A stretch of DNA of 64,000 bases, taken from the NCBI GenBank assembly GCA_032871835.1, contig CM065303.1, forward strand, positions 53,296,597 through 53,360,596, in the 5' to 3' direction. Made by a program: the position numbers and the translations under genes. Positions 34,188 through 45,400 of the stretch are shown here, piece by piece; within the stretch, counting starts at the first letter, position 1; the number at the start of each line of letters is the position of its first letter. Below the pieces are notes generated by a model, which made no database searches, was not told the origin of the DNA, and worked only from the letters and a program-made list of their open reading frames with translations. This DNA is from Dipteronia dyeriana. Taxonomy: Eukaryota > Streptophyta > Magnoliopsida > Sapindales > Sapindaceae.

Positions 34188-34699
34188 GGCCCAAGTAGGG
34201 ATGGTAAAAACCCGGGTCCCAGCCAGATATACCCAAAACCGACCGGGTACGTGGGTTTAGAGAGTCCGAGTATCCATCCGAGAAAAACTCGGATATTGCA
34301 ATCAGGGTACCCAGTCCGAAAAGACCTGACCGGGTATCCGGGTATCCTTACTCGGATTTTACCCAATTTTTTTTTAAATAAATTATGTTACAGATCTAAG
34401 GTTTTAAGAAGAAAAAGAAAACATCACGTGGTCTTGTTTGGAAAGTGAATGAAGATTACTAAATTGTTACTTTGAATAAAATTGGAAACAAATTGTGATT
34501 CAAATTTTTTTGTACAGTTGTGGCCAAACAAAGTTCAATTATAAATCAAGCAAAAACATAAGAAAAATGGGTAATTGATTAATTCTGGGTTTGATTTGCT
34601 TGCAGGATTAATTGATTTCTGGAGAACGACTGGAAAAGAAGTTTATGTGAAGATAGAAATTATCTATGTGCTTTAGTGTGTGAACATGCAAATACAAAC

Positions 34700-34778
34700 A
34701 GAGAAGAAGAAAAAGAAGAAGAAAAAGAAGAAAAAGAAAAAAAAAAGAAGAAAAAGAAAAAGAAGAAAAAGAGAGAAA
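34700..34778. repeat. Purine tract, (GAA/GAAAAA)n
   Basis: A run of about 80 bases of AGAAGAAAAAGAAG-type repeats with no pyrimidine on the plus strand. Open frames across it are low-complexity artefacts. Confidence 0.9.
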
Positions 34779-35029
34779 GTGCATATCAGATGAGAATGTT
34801 GTCATGTATATATTGTGATAGAACCATCTACCTCAATTAGGGTTTAGGGTTTACCAAATTATGATAATTCCCCTTATATGTATTAGGAAATTAATAGGCT
34901 TCAAACACTATCTTTCAGCCTATTATACCCGGACTTTTGTCTAAGTATACCCAATATCACACCAATTTACTTTAATTCAGCCTTTAAATTGATTTCTTTG
35001 TGTTAATAGAAAAATTTGGTTAGGGACCA

Positions 35030-37250
35030 AAGAAGAATTTTCCACTTCACAGCCTTCCTACAAGGGTCCGAATTCGGGCTTATATGACAGGGTATCAAGG
35101 TCCCCGAGGTCGAGCTACCACGCTATCCTACAGGAGCAAGGCGAGGCCGCCCATACCATTTGAGCATCTCGCACGTGTCCAGGCTTACCAAATAAATCCT
35201 GACAAGACCGCGTCAAGCTCCTTATACCAGGGTAAAAGCCTGAAGCTATGTCGATGTGAAAGGACCTGGATCCCCCGACATCAAGGTATCTCGTGACACT
35301 CTCCTAGAGCTTGCTATTATCTCTACTTTCATTAGGAGACCTTCAAGGTGCCAAACTTGTCTTGCAAAGGCCCTTCTGCCTCGTCGAGGTGTAATCTCGA
35401 TCTGTTCGAGCATTAAAGGAAGAATCCCGTAAAGCCTCATCGTCACCAAAAGCTCCAAGATTCACTGTAGATCCTGGCATGGTTAAATCAAGTAGCAAGA
35501 GCAGTACTCGAGCGTACCTCTCCACCCTTCCAGAAGCAAGCCAATGTCTCCTGTTTATGGCGAACACCTTATCAGAGCTTGCCAGCCAAGCTTCGCTACC
35601 CCATCGGATTCCAGCGCGGTCAAATCGAGCTCCACCGAAAGCCTTCTAAGGTCGAATCAAGCTCCATACAACCAGATTGGTACCTTAAGGTATCTCGCCC
35701 TCAAATCGATACCCAAGTACTGGGATACCAGCTTCGAAACCCATCTGGGGTACACCTTCTCCGTAAGGTAGGAAGAATAATATCAGTAAGGTACCGCGCC
35801 ACCAGAATATTGAACCAAAGTTCTCCTCCAAGAGAGAGGGTTGACTTTCATGATTACCATTAATGAGGTCGATCGTATTAATAGAGGTAGTCAGCTCTAT
35901 TTAATGAGGTCAACCGTATTAATGGAGGTAGTCAACCCTATTAATGAGGTCAACTATATTAATAGAGGCAATCGACCTAATTAATGACATGATCAACACC
36001 ATTAATAAGAGAATATTCAATTGTTTAATGGTCATCATTAGTGAAAGAGACCAAAGAGGAAACAAATACAATTTCCTCCAAGATATCCTCAACAACCGAT
36101 TATTGGGGGTCAACTATAACAGAAAATCCCGTCTATCAAGGAAGGAAGAGTCCGAAGAGGAAACAATCATATCTTCTCCAAGATAATAGCTACAAGCCGA
36201 TCAACTACATTAAAGGAAGAATCGTATTCGATAAGGAAACGAAGACTAATTGAAGAGTCCTGGACTTGCATGCCAAGGTAATCACCATATATAAATATGT
36301 CTGTAAAAGGCATAGTGAAGAATCTCCGATCGATGACAGAGGACACATGTTTCGTTTAAAGTTCTCTATAGATCATCATTGTATGTGTACCCCGATCAGG
36401 AAAATACCAGTATCGGTAAACACTCATTGTTGTAAGCTTCCCGGAGCATATACGTTGTACTACTTTGACATCTTTGTAACCTCCTCGGAGCATCGCATGA
36501 TATATATATATAATGAAGGGTATTCCTCCTTCCTCTGGATACTGCCTAGGGGTTTTTCATCATGTGATCATTCGTGATGCTTTTTCCCTCCTTGGTCAGT
36601 CCACCTCCATCTACATAAGACTTGTGTTTTTCCTATTATCTAATGTATTACGCATGTGTGTATGTGGGCTAGGTACCAACCCCATTGGTCCTAGCTCTCT
36701 AATCTTCCTTACATGAGATCGGGAAACAACAACGAAGACCTAAGGAACAGAATCTAGATTCATTCCTCGCTGGACCTAACGCTTTTATCCTCTCATATAC
36801 ACGCCAAAATCACACATCAAGATGAAGAGAAACCACCCAGACCAGTTCGAAGGGAGTCGATGAGCTCTCCCGTATCCTCTCTGTGGTAGAAATCCAGCTC
36901 TCTGACACTGGAGCTAGATGAGCCCCTCTTCTTACTTGATATCGATGTCGGGGTATTACAGGAAGCAATCGGGCTCCAGAACCAGGCTCTGGGTACCAGG
37001 ACAGGCTCCGACCCCGACCTAGGAACAAGGTCTAGGATCACCCCCTTCGCACCAGTAAGGGAACCTCGAGCTCCCCAGATCTACTTCATAAGCACAAAGC
37101 CCGACGGGCGGGATGACTTGTCTCCTACCTACTGTTTCATCCTCTTTCATATTCATACAAGATCACCAAGGTACCACGAGGGTGTTAATATGGATTTCTC
37201 ATCCTAAACAAATTTCCCGTTAACACTTTGTATATATAATAGCACCAAAA
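35030..37250 (+). mobile_element. LTR-retroelement-like segment inside the hAT element
   Basis: GC content rises and restriction-palindrome-like motifs such as GGTACC are common. TATA-like boxes near 36287 and 36501 are followed by LTR-style R/U5 sequence to about 36720. Then comes a gag-leader-like, broken coding stretch (36820-37120). It may be a 5' LTR plus leader of a Ty3/gypsy-type element. Neither LTR boundaries nor a primer-binding site could be fixed. Confidence 0.4.
35857..36012. repeat. Tandem repeat of about 40 bp (TTAATGAGGTCAACCGTATT)
   Basis: Four degenerate units alternate TTAATGAGGTCAAC and TATTAATRGAGGYARTC. They lie within the LTR-like segment upstream of its TATA-like boxes, a typical place for enhancer-like arrays. 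Confidence 0.8.
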
Positions 37251-37804
37251 TTTGTGAGGATCCAAAATGTCAACATTTAGAGTTAGGATCCCACTATAAA
37301 AGCATCCTCATTTCAGACCAAACCCTAGATTATCCTTTAACTCTTGACGCTTCTCTTTCTTAATTCTTAAACGCTCATGCTTTTCTCTGGAAACCTCGCC
37401 ATTTCTTCCACTAAATCCACCAAGTTCTTCACCAAAAATCCCCTAAAAACTACCCTTACAAATATTGAGTTCAATTTACAAAATTCACTTCGTAGATCGA
37501 CACTTGAGTTGCTCACTTTTGCCATTTTGATAAAAAAAAATCTTTTATGTTGATGATAAGTTTTTGAAAGAGAGAATATTTTTTGTTTGTTTGAAGATCT
37601 GGATTTAGTTTGTTGGGAAGTTAAGAGACAAATTAGGGTTAAGTTTCTTTTTTTTTTTTAAATTAAAGGTTAAAAAAAAAATCAAAACCGGGTATTCGAG
37701 TACCTAGACAACCCTTACCCGACATCGGGTAAGGAATGTCCATATTTTACCCAGAAATTCTGGCCCGGGAAAAACCGGGTACATTTTCCATCCCTAGGTC
37801 CAAG

Positions 37805-38797
37805 TTGACTTGTTAGGGTGCACATAGAACTGGGTCGGGGTGTATTCAGCAGCCCACATATGAAACACATCGTTTCAGTAGTTGATATGGCGGCTGCGCG
37901 TCATTTGGCTGGCAAATTACAAAAAATTTCCCTAATCTCTCTCTTAATCACATATTTTTCAATATATTCTCCATATTCACACTTTGACCCATGGTTTCTC
38001 CAAATGACACAACTGCCCCTACATTTCCCTATTTTCTTCGTTTTTGGTACAAACACCTTCTTTTAGGGACATTTATCAACACATGGCTAAAACACACATT
38101 AAATACACAAATATGTTTGAAAACGAACATAGAAGATAGAAAAAAGGGAGCTCTAAATGTGAACATTTGTATAGCGATCAACTTCAAGGAAGATTGACAA
38201 CTTATCAAGAAAAGTGAAGTCTTCTAGAGGAGCAAGCTTTATTTCACAATAAAGGTATATTAAGACCTCATTCTTCCTACAAGGCGCTTAGACACACACA
38301 CACACACATTGCATCTATATGTGTCTTTGCATAATTGTACTCAATTTGTATAACACATTCACACATATATGAATGTATGCACATGTATTAGATTTAAACT
38401 GATAATTTTTTTGAAAATGCACGTACTAGGATTATATTTAGGAAATTGCATACTTATGTGTTCTTGTATGTGTTCGTTTGTGTTTTAGTGATATGGAACT
38501 TGAATATGTTCTCATATTGTTCCTTATTGAGTTGCAAACATTTTGATTACTCATTTATAAGTTTTCAAGTTTCGATTTGGAAGTTACCAAACTTTCCAGG
38601 TATTTATCATCCATGGTTTTTGTCCTTGTGTATCGTTCCATATTTTTTTATCAGGGTTTTTGTATACGTCCATGTCCGTGAGAGAGTTATGCTTCGTAAT
38701 CCATAAACGGATTTCAGTGACCGAAAACTGGTCAAAGAACGTGAGAGGTGCACGAAAGGGAGCAAAAGGGGAGAGAAGTGGAAATTTTCCAAACCAC
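37805..38797. other. Unassigned intergenic DNA
   Basis: No gene was recognised. A short (CA)n microsatellite lies at 38291-38309. Short open frames (for example 38446-38706) are hydrophobic, low-complexity and unsupported. Confidence 0.4.
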
Positions 38798-38801
38798 CCC
38801 T

Positions 38802-38877
38802 CTCCCATGGAGGCGTGTGGCATCCACGGGAAGGACGCCTCTCTGCCCTCGTGGAGACCACACGCCTCCACGGGGAG
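38802..38877. repeat. GC-rich hairpin
   Basis: CTCCCATGGAGGCGTGTGG (38802-38820) pairs with CCACACGCCTCCACGGGGAG (38858-38877). Shorter complementary CCACGGG/CCTCGTGG segments lie inside the loop. The stem is about 19 bp with two or three mismatches, in locally GC-rich DNA. Its function is unknown, and it may belong to the LTR-like sequence downstream. Confidence 0.75.
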
Positions 38878-38880
38878 CTG

Positions 38881-40873
38881 AGGTGGCGTGATGGTGGCTG
38901 CCACCCGTTTTCCTCCCCTCTCCATATCATCTCTCTCCATTTCTTTTAAATATTTCATCTCTATCTCTCATTTCAATATAAGAAGATCAATTGTGCGAAA
39001 AAAAATTCAATTTTTTTCTCAACTTCATATCACCATATCTTTTTTTTTCTTATCCAATTTGAGTGATTCAAAAGGGAGAATCTTCATCTTGGAGTCCTCT
39101 ATCATCTCTATGTAACGTTAAAGTCTTTTATCCAAGTATTTTGGTGATTTTACACCAATTTCGTTACTGCACTCAATCTAATAAGGTATTTGATTGTCTT
39201 TTGAGTTTTGTGCTTTCTAATACTCATTTACCTTGGGTCTTCTTCTCATTTATGTATATGTTGCTTGAACAAATGCTATTAAGAGATAAAGTTTCAATGA
39301 TAAGCTAAATTTGTCTAATCAAAGACTTATATGTGATCTAGGTTTTGTTAAATCTATGATTTCACATGTTTGGGAGTTGTATTGTGACTAACTTATAATC
39401 TAGGGCTATTTGTGTGTTAATTGATTGTATTTTGATGATTGATAGCCTATACATGTGCTAGGACTCTTTTGTTGAATATATTTAGGATTAGCACAATTAA
39501 TTTAGATCCTATAGAGATTTAATTGATTATTTTGTGAGTATGTGATCTAAATAATTGCGAGAGAATTATTGAACATATCTTTTGATTCTAGCATTTTTGG
39601 TTTCAGTTCTAATATGAGCTTAGTGAATATGTGTTATTTCAAGTTTTGGTTGCATGAATAAAATCTAGGATTTTGGTGTGTTTTGGTGATTTGTATGCTC
39701 TAGGTTTTTGTTCATGTATAAGAACTAGGCAACCTTGATTTGTGTACTTTGATGTCTATGTTTAGTTCTTCATTGAGTGTACCTAATCCATACATTTCAT
39801 ATGTTACATGCATCATTTGTGCGGTGTCATATTTGTTTGGATTATAAACTAGCAAATTATACATTGTGTGCTCATTGATCATTTCTAGTTTCCATAGGAT
39901 GTATTGATCACATATTCTATGTTGCATATATTTGCATTGGTATACATTTGATCACATTAGGAAGTCCTTGTAAAATGTATGATATATTGGCTAGGATTGG
40001 GATGATCTGGATAGTCAGGCAAGGAAGTCTTAACTAGGATCGAGATAATCTAGACAATTAAATAAGGAAGTCTTAGCTAGAATCGGGATAATCCGGATAG
40101 TTAAGCAAGAAGTATTGGTTAGGATTGGGATGATCATGATAGTCAAGCAAGAAAACTTTCTAGAGTCATGGGATGTGTCTTTGATAGAAAGTTGGCAATG
40201 TCTCTTTCATTAGAAGGCCCAAGGGTTGGGTAGAAGTGATGTCCAATAGAGAGTGTATCATATTATTTGTCACTTTTGAGGGTGTATTTTTATCATCTGG
40301 TGAAAGATAGTTTGCCGGTAGTTATGGATTCAACCCGTGGATGTTTCCTCTTCGGAGGTTTTACCACGTAAAATATAATGCGTCAAATGTCTTTAACTCA
40401 AACTCTTTCATTTTTGTATATGTGATTGATTATATCTTGTTAAATCTTATTAAATATCTTTGTAATCAAGATTGTTGATAAGTTTGAGTTGCAAACACTT
40501 TGTTGTATCAATATTTGTCTCTTGTATCTTTGTTGCGTTTGAACATTGTATCTTGTGAAATTCCATGTCAAGTTGTAAAGTTCTAATTATTGAATCTGCA
40601 TTCTAATAATCAAAGTACAACATGTGGAATTGTAAATATATTTGTATGTGAGATACATTGTCTCTTGTATTGTATACAAGTTCAGTATTTTACATTCTTT
40701 CATATTTGTGAGTTTATGTTTATAAACTAAGAATGATGAATTGAGCTATATGTGATAATTATTTTATAATAACAATCATATTAAGAGTTGATTTGTTTTG
40801 TTCACCAAGTGTTTAACAAAAAGTTTCAAAAAAGTTTTAAAAATACAGTGTCAACCCATTCACCCCCTCCAGG
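38881..40873 (+). mobile_element. Second Maximus-like copia LTR remnant
   Basis: The 3' end carries GATGTTTCCTCTTCGGAGGT, then TTTTACCACGTAAAA, and finishes with CAACCCATTCACCCCCTCCAG. It follows the same plan as 33290-33478 but is clearly diverged. The left boundary is not identifiable. Long internal stretches (39100-39950) are AT-rich and non-coding. Confidence 0.45.
39989..40157. repeat. Four-unit tandem repeat, period about 43 bp
   Basis: Units share CTAGGATTGGGATGATCTGG then ATAGTCAAGCAAGGAAGTC, starting near 39989, 40033, 40076 and 40118. They diverge by 10-20 percent and lie inside the LTR-like block. Confidence 0.8.
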
Positions 40874-40994
40874 TTGTTTAGTTGAAGGAATTTCACTTTA
40901 CTCAATTGAAATAAGGTCTTGTAATACTTTAGATGAAAAAACAAACAACCCTTTACGGATAATTTAACCAATTTACCCATGCATCGGGCGAGGA

Positions 40995-42230
40995 GTTGGC
41001 ATCCATCTACAACTATATCAAGCCATAAGGGATCAATCATATGGGTTTTATGCCTGAGTTCTTATGGATATTGATCTAACTTCGAATCAGCCATAATTTT
41101 TGAATGGGAGAGAGTTGACCATAAAGGTTTTTCTGTGGATGTTATATGAGAAAATCATTCAAAGAGATGTACGAAGTGTAAAGCTTTTGGTCATAACAAT
41201 ATTAGATGCTACCAAAAGAACAAGGAGACTATGTATGGCAGAGGTCGATCGCGATCGAGAAATCCTAGGCAAACCAATTGCCCTATCACGAAAACCAACA
41301 CCATTGGTATGACTAGTGGTATAGAATACAAAATTCAAGATTAAATATGTGATGCTGCAAACAGTGATTTTTCAGGCCAGCATAATGGGTGGGTTGCTAT
41401 GGAGGAACAATCTTTCAAAACAATCCCACAAAATCTAGAAACGGTGGAGGAAATGGAAATTGTGCAGATTCAAATTTTAAAAATCCTGTAATTAATATGA
41501 AAGACAAAAATGGTAGCAGACAATTATCTCCACATTTATTTGAATTAAATGTGATTAATATTTAGGAACTGAATCGGGAAACAACAACCAATTTTGTAGT
41601 TGACAAAATTGGGTTTCAAGAAGTTGACCCAATTCATGAAGGTTAGTTTACGGTGATGACCAACACATTTAATGTACTTGAAGAAGATCAAGATCTAATT
41701 GAGAGTTTTTCTCCAATTCAAATTCAAATAGTTGAACAATTTCCTAATCAAGATGTGGGAATTAATGTTAATATCTTCAATTATTTGAATACCAAATATT
41801 TAAATTTAGAAGATAACGATAAGAATCCTCAATGTTCTCTATAGAATATTTGCATTAATAACAGAGTGATTCTTAACAACCCAAGGGTTAGAAGTGATCA
41901 ACAAGTTTTTGATCGGATTTCAAGAGATAAAAGAGGAAAGATTAATTTGGAGAATATATCCGATGACAATCATGGTCCAAAAATATCGTGTTTGATAATA
42001 ATTGGATTCCCGTGATAACCAAATCAAAAGGAAAAATGAAGCCAACTTTTAAGATTTATCTAGTTTCAAGTCTCAAATGATCAAAGGAAGTTCTAAGCGT
42101 CTCCCTATAGTTGAGACTAAGATTCGTACCGATTCTGCGGCTTCAGTGGCCCAAACAGAATTAAGTCTCGTCGCTAATTGGACGGCACAGGTTGTGGAAG
42201 AACCGAATGATTCTGTCAATCTGATTAATT
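40995..42230 (+). pseudogene. LINE ORF1 (DUF4283 and zinc knuckle) pseudogene
   Basis: The plus-strand frame from 40995 gives the end of a DUF4283 domain (SYGFYA, VLMDIDLTSNQP). After a frame change comes a perfect CCHC knuckle CTKCKAFGHNNIRC (41168-41209), then an Arg/Ser stretch (YGRGRSRSRNPR) and a low-complexity Asn/Gln/Glu-rich tail. This order is that of the nucleic-acid-binding ORF1 of plant L1-type LINEs. Stops near 41055 and 41095 and at least one frameshift show decay. No endonuclease or reverse transcriptase follows, so the copy is 3'-truncated or rearranged. It ends about 250 bp before the stop codon of the sulfate transporter on the other strand. Confidence 0.65.
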
Positions 42231-42484
42231 AGCTTCATGTTTTTTTTTTTTCTGTTAAAGCCTATGTGCCTCAACGCCTTACAACAGTAAGGCAGCCAAG
42301 ACAATATATGCGAAGCAAAAAGGAGTAGAACCCTTGTTAATAATAAGCACATTTTTAGTATTTTTAGAAACAAAAATATGTAAATGCTGAACCTATTTTC
42401 GGATAATTTTAACATTTTGGCCGAATCTGTTAAGACGAGAAACTATTAGTAAGAAATAATTAATCGGGCCGATATATGGTCGTG

Positions 42485-45400
42485 TCACACAAGGTTTGAA
42501 GGTCGAGTCTTGATTGTAGATGAAAGCGAAGCAACAGCCTCTCCGACTGTCAAGTAAAGGCTATCTGGTCTTCTGAAATCGCCAGCTACGTCCGATCTTT
42601 GCAGTTTTTCGATCACTTCAGCTAGAGGATTCACCAACACAAGCTGTGGATGGCCCAATAGACGGTTGAAAGCATTAAAATTTTAAGGCAAAAGAAAAAT
42701 AATTGAAATAAGAGGTTTTGCTTTACATGTACTTGCCTCGAAGCCTTTCTTTTCCATTGCCTTCCTGAAATCTTGGAAGAAAGAAACTCCATTTGTGTCT
42801 ATGGCACTCACAGCTGAGAATCACGGATGCAAAGCATATTTATCATGAGTTTTTTTATCCCAATACAGATTATGAACATGAACATGAGGTTTCCAAGTGT
42901 TCAGACTTTAGAGAATTAGCCGATATAAGAAAATAATTATAAGTGGCACTAACCATGTGTAATGGATCAATACACAAGGAACTAGATAAATACAACATAT
43001 ACAAAATTCTGAAGTAGAAAGTAACTCGATGAAAACATGTTGGTCAAAAAACACTTGCTATGTTTTCATTAAGTCTTTGTACGGAGGGAGTTTATGTTCT
43101 ACAAAATTTACCTGACATCTCTAAAATCACAAATCCGAGGCTCGACTGTTTTTTCAAATCCTCTTCTGCTTCATGTTCTTCTATCCACCTCAAAATCCTT
43201 AATAACAAAAACCAGTCAAAAAAACTTATCAATATTATTTCGACAATATGGTTTCTAAGGCGATTACCAACCTTTCTTTGAGATAAGCAGAGTTAGCAAA
43301 GTTGATTGGAGCTTCAATACTTAAAATGAGGAAACCAGGAACCCTCATTGCATCCTTGTAATGGTGAAGGTTTCTGTAAATATCTGTCCCGGGTATGTTT
43401 CCCAACATCACTGTTTTTGGCCTTGTAATTTGTAGAAGGATCTTGAAAATCGATATGCCAACCTGATCATCAACACGATTATTTACATGTAATACATACA
43501 ACATACTTCCACAAATGTAGTATGACCGACTTCAAAATTCTACATTTAGTGGTTTTCTGCTACTGACTTTTAGTCTTATGAATCAAAATTTTTATTGAAG
43601 CAGCATTCTGATTTCAATTACTCGTCTTGTAACTTACTGCAATTGCAAGGCCCTCTTGGACCGAGATGAAAATAACACCCAAAAAGGCACACGACATAAC
43701 AAGAAAGTCGTATTTGTCAATCTTCCAAATTTGGTAAGCAGCTGGGATATCAATGAGGCCGATTACTGCAGTAACAATGATGGCACCCAACACAACATTG
43801 GGTGTGTATTGGAATAGTGGCATGAGGAAGAGGAGAGTCACCATAACTGTTACTGACATTACCACATTAGACACTGCTGTTTTCGCTCCAGCATTGTGAT
43901 TGACAGCTGACCGAGAGAAAGCACCTGAAATTCAAAGTTGTATTAGAACCACCGGATTATGTATCGGATTTTATATCATTATTTATGAATGAAAATGCAC
44001 CTGTTGTAACATAGCATGAAGTGGAGGAGCCAACTATGTTCATTATCCCAATAGCCATCATTTCCTTATTACCATCAACTTGATAGTTCTTAAGAGCAGC
44101 AAAAGTCCTTCCTACTGCAATTCCTTCCTGCTCGGTACAAAGTTCAGTCAATGTAAATGGTAGTAAACTTGAAGTCATGTATCAAAAATCAACGAGGGAC
44201 ATTAAAATATACATTGGTTGTAATTTAGTATACATCAAGTTGGCTACCCAATAATAACTTTTGAACTTGTAGCATTATACCTCAATCAAGTTGGCAGAGT
44301 CATTTCTCTTGAAATTTGATTAACAAAGAAAATGATTTCATTCGTTATGATTAATTCTATGAAGGAAGACAATTTTTTTAGATCCTACCATACATGTCTT
44401 GAAGTCATGTATCAAAAATCAACGAGGGACGTTAAAATATACATTGGTTGTAATTTAGTAACTTTTGAACTTGTAGCATTATACCTCAACCAAGTTGGCA
44501 CAGTCATTTCTCTTAAAATTTGATTAACAAAGAAAATGAAAACAGAAAACATAAAAGGTTAGGGCTCGTCCTATAAGCGTTTTTCAGTTGCTGTTTTTCG
44601 AAAATAAAAATGAAAATGAAAACAGTATTTTTGGTTTCATTTTCGATTTCTGAAAACGCGTCTGGTAGCAAATACTGAAAGCTGTATTTTGAAAATGAAA
44701 ACGGAAAAAACGCGTCTGGTAGGTAAACCGAAAACTATCAAAAATTGAAATATCAATTTTAGTATTTTGTTTAATATTATTACAATTATAAACAAATTGA
44801 TTAAATAATTAACCAATATAATTTTTGTATTGTAATTGTAATTTTTAAATTAAACAAAAGTAACACGTTAAAAATTAATTCAAAAAAACATATAAAAAAA
44901 ATGAATTAATCAAAACAAAACTCTTAAATTATAAATAAATAATTATAATATATATTATTTAATAAAAATATAATTGTATATATAATATTAATATATATAT
45001 ATATATACATATTATAATAATATATTTAAATATATATATTATTAATAATATTTTTATAAATATAATATATTATTATATATTTATATATTAATTTACTAAT
45101 TTATAATTATTATAATATTATAATATATATATATATATAATAATAATATATATAAGAGGGGCACTTTGATAATTTAAAAATCTTGTTCTGTCTTGTCCTA
45201 GTTATAACAAACGCATAACAGTACAATTAATAGTTTAAGATTTCTTTTAATATAAAAAAAAATGAAAAACAAAATGAAAAACAAAAACGAAAAACGAAAA
45301 ACGAAAAACAAGTATTTTGTGTGTTTCAAATCTTTCACTTTTAACACTGGTTTTGTTTTTCGTTTTTTTTTTTCGAAAATAAAATGAAAAACGGTTAACG

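Larger units (their letters stand above)
34196..37796. mobile_element. 3.6-kb hAT element with nested retroelement DNA
   Basis: Begins TAGGGATGGTAAAAACCCGG and ends ACATTTTCCATCCCTA, which are hAT-type inverted termini with GGGTAYCCGG subterminal repeats. The flanks GGCCCAAG (34188-34195) and GGTCCAAG (37797-37804) are 8 bp with one mismatch. No hAT transposase (no BED finger or dimerisation domain) was seen. Much of the interior (about 35030-37250) is unlike the AT-rich ends and appears to be a later LTR-retroelement insertion. Confidence 0.8.

Noticed and set aside
34608..34805. Minus-strand open frame rich in Phe, Ser and Leu
   Set aside because: It is the complement of the GAA-type purine tract and is low-complexity.
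36810..37041. Two overlapping minus-strand frames
   Set aside because: No recognised domain. The plus strand here looks like a broken retroelement leader or gag start, so these are chance frames.
38584..38958. 124-codon minus-strand frame
   Set aside because: It crosses the GC-rich hairpin, has no recognised domain and no gene context.
39989..40157. Regularly spaced repeats that might suggest a CRISPR array
   Set aside because: Units are contiguous and degenerate, have no unique spacers, and lie in a plant nuclear retroelement remnant.
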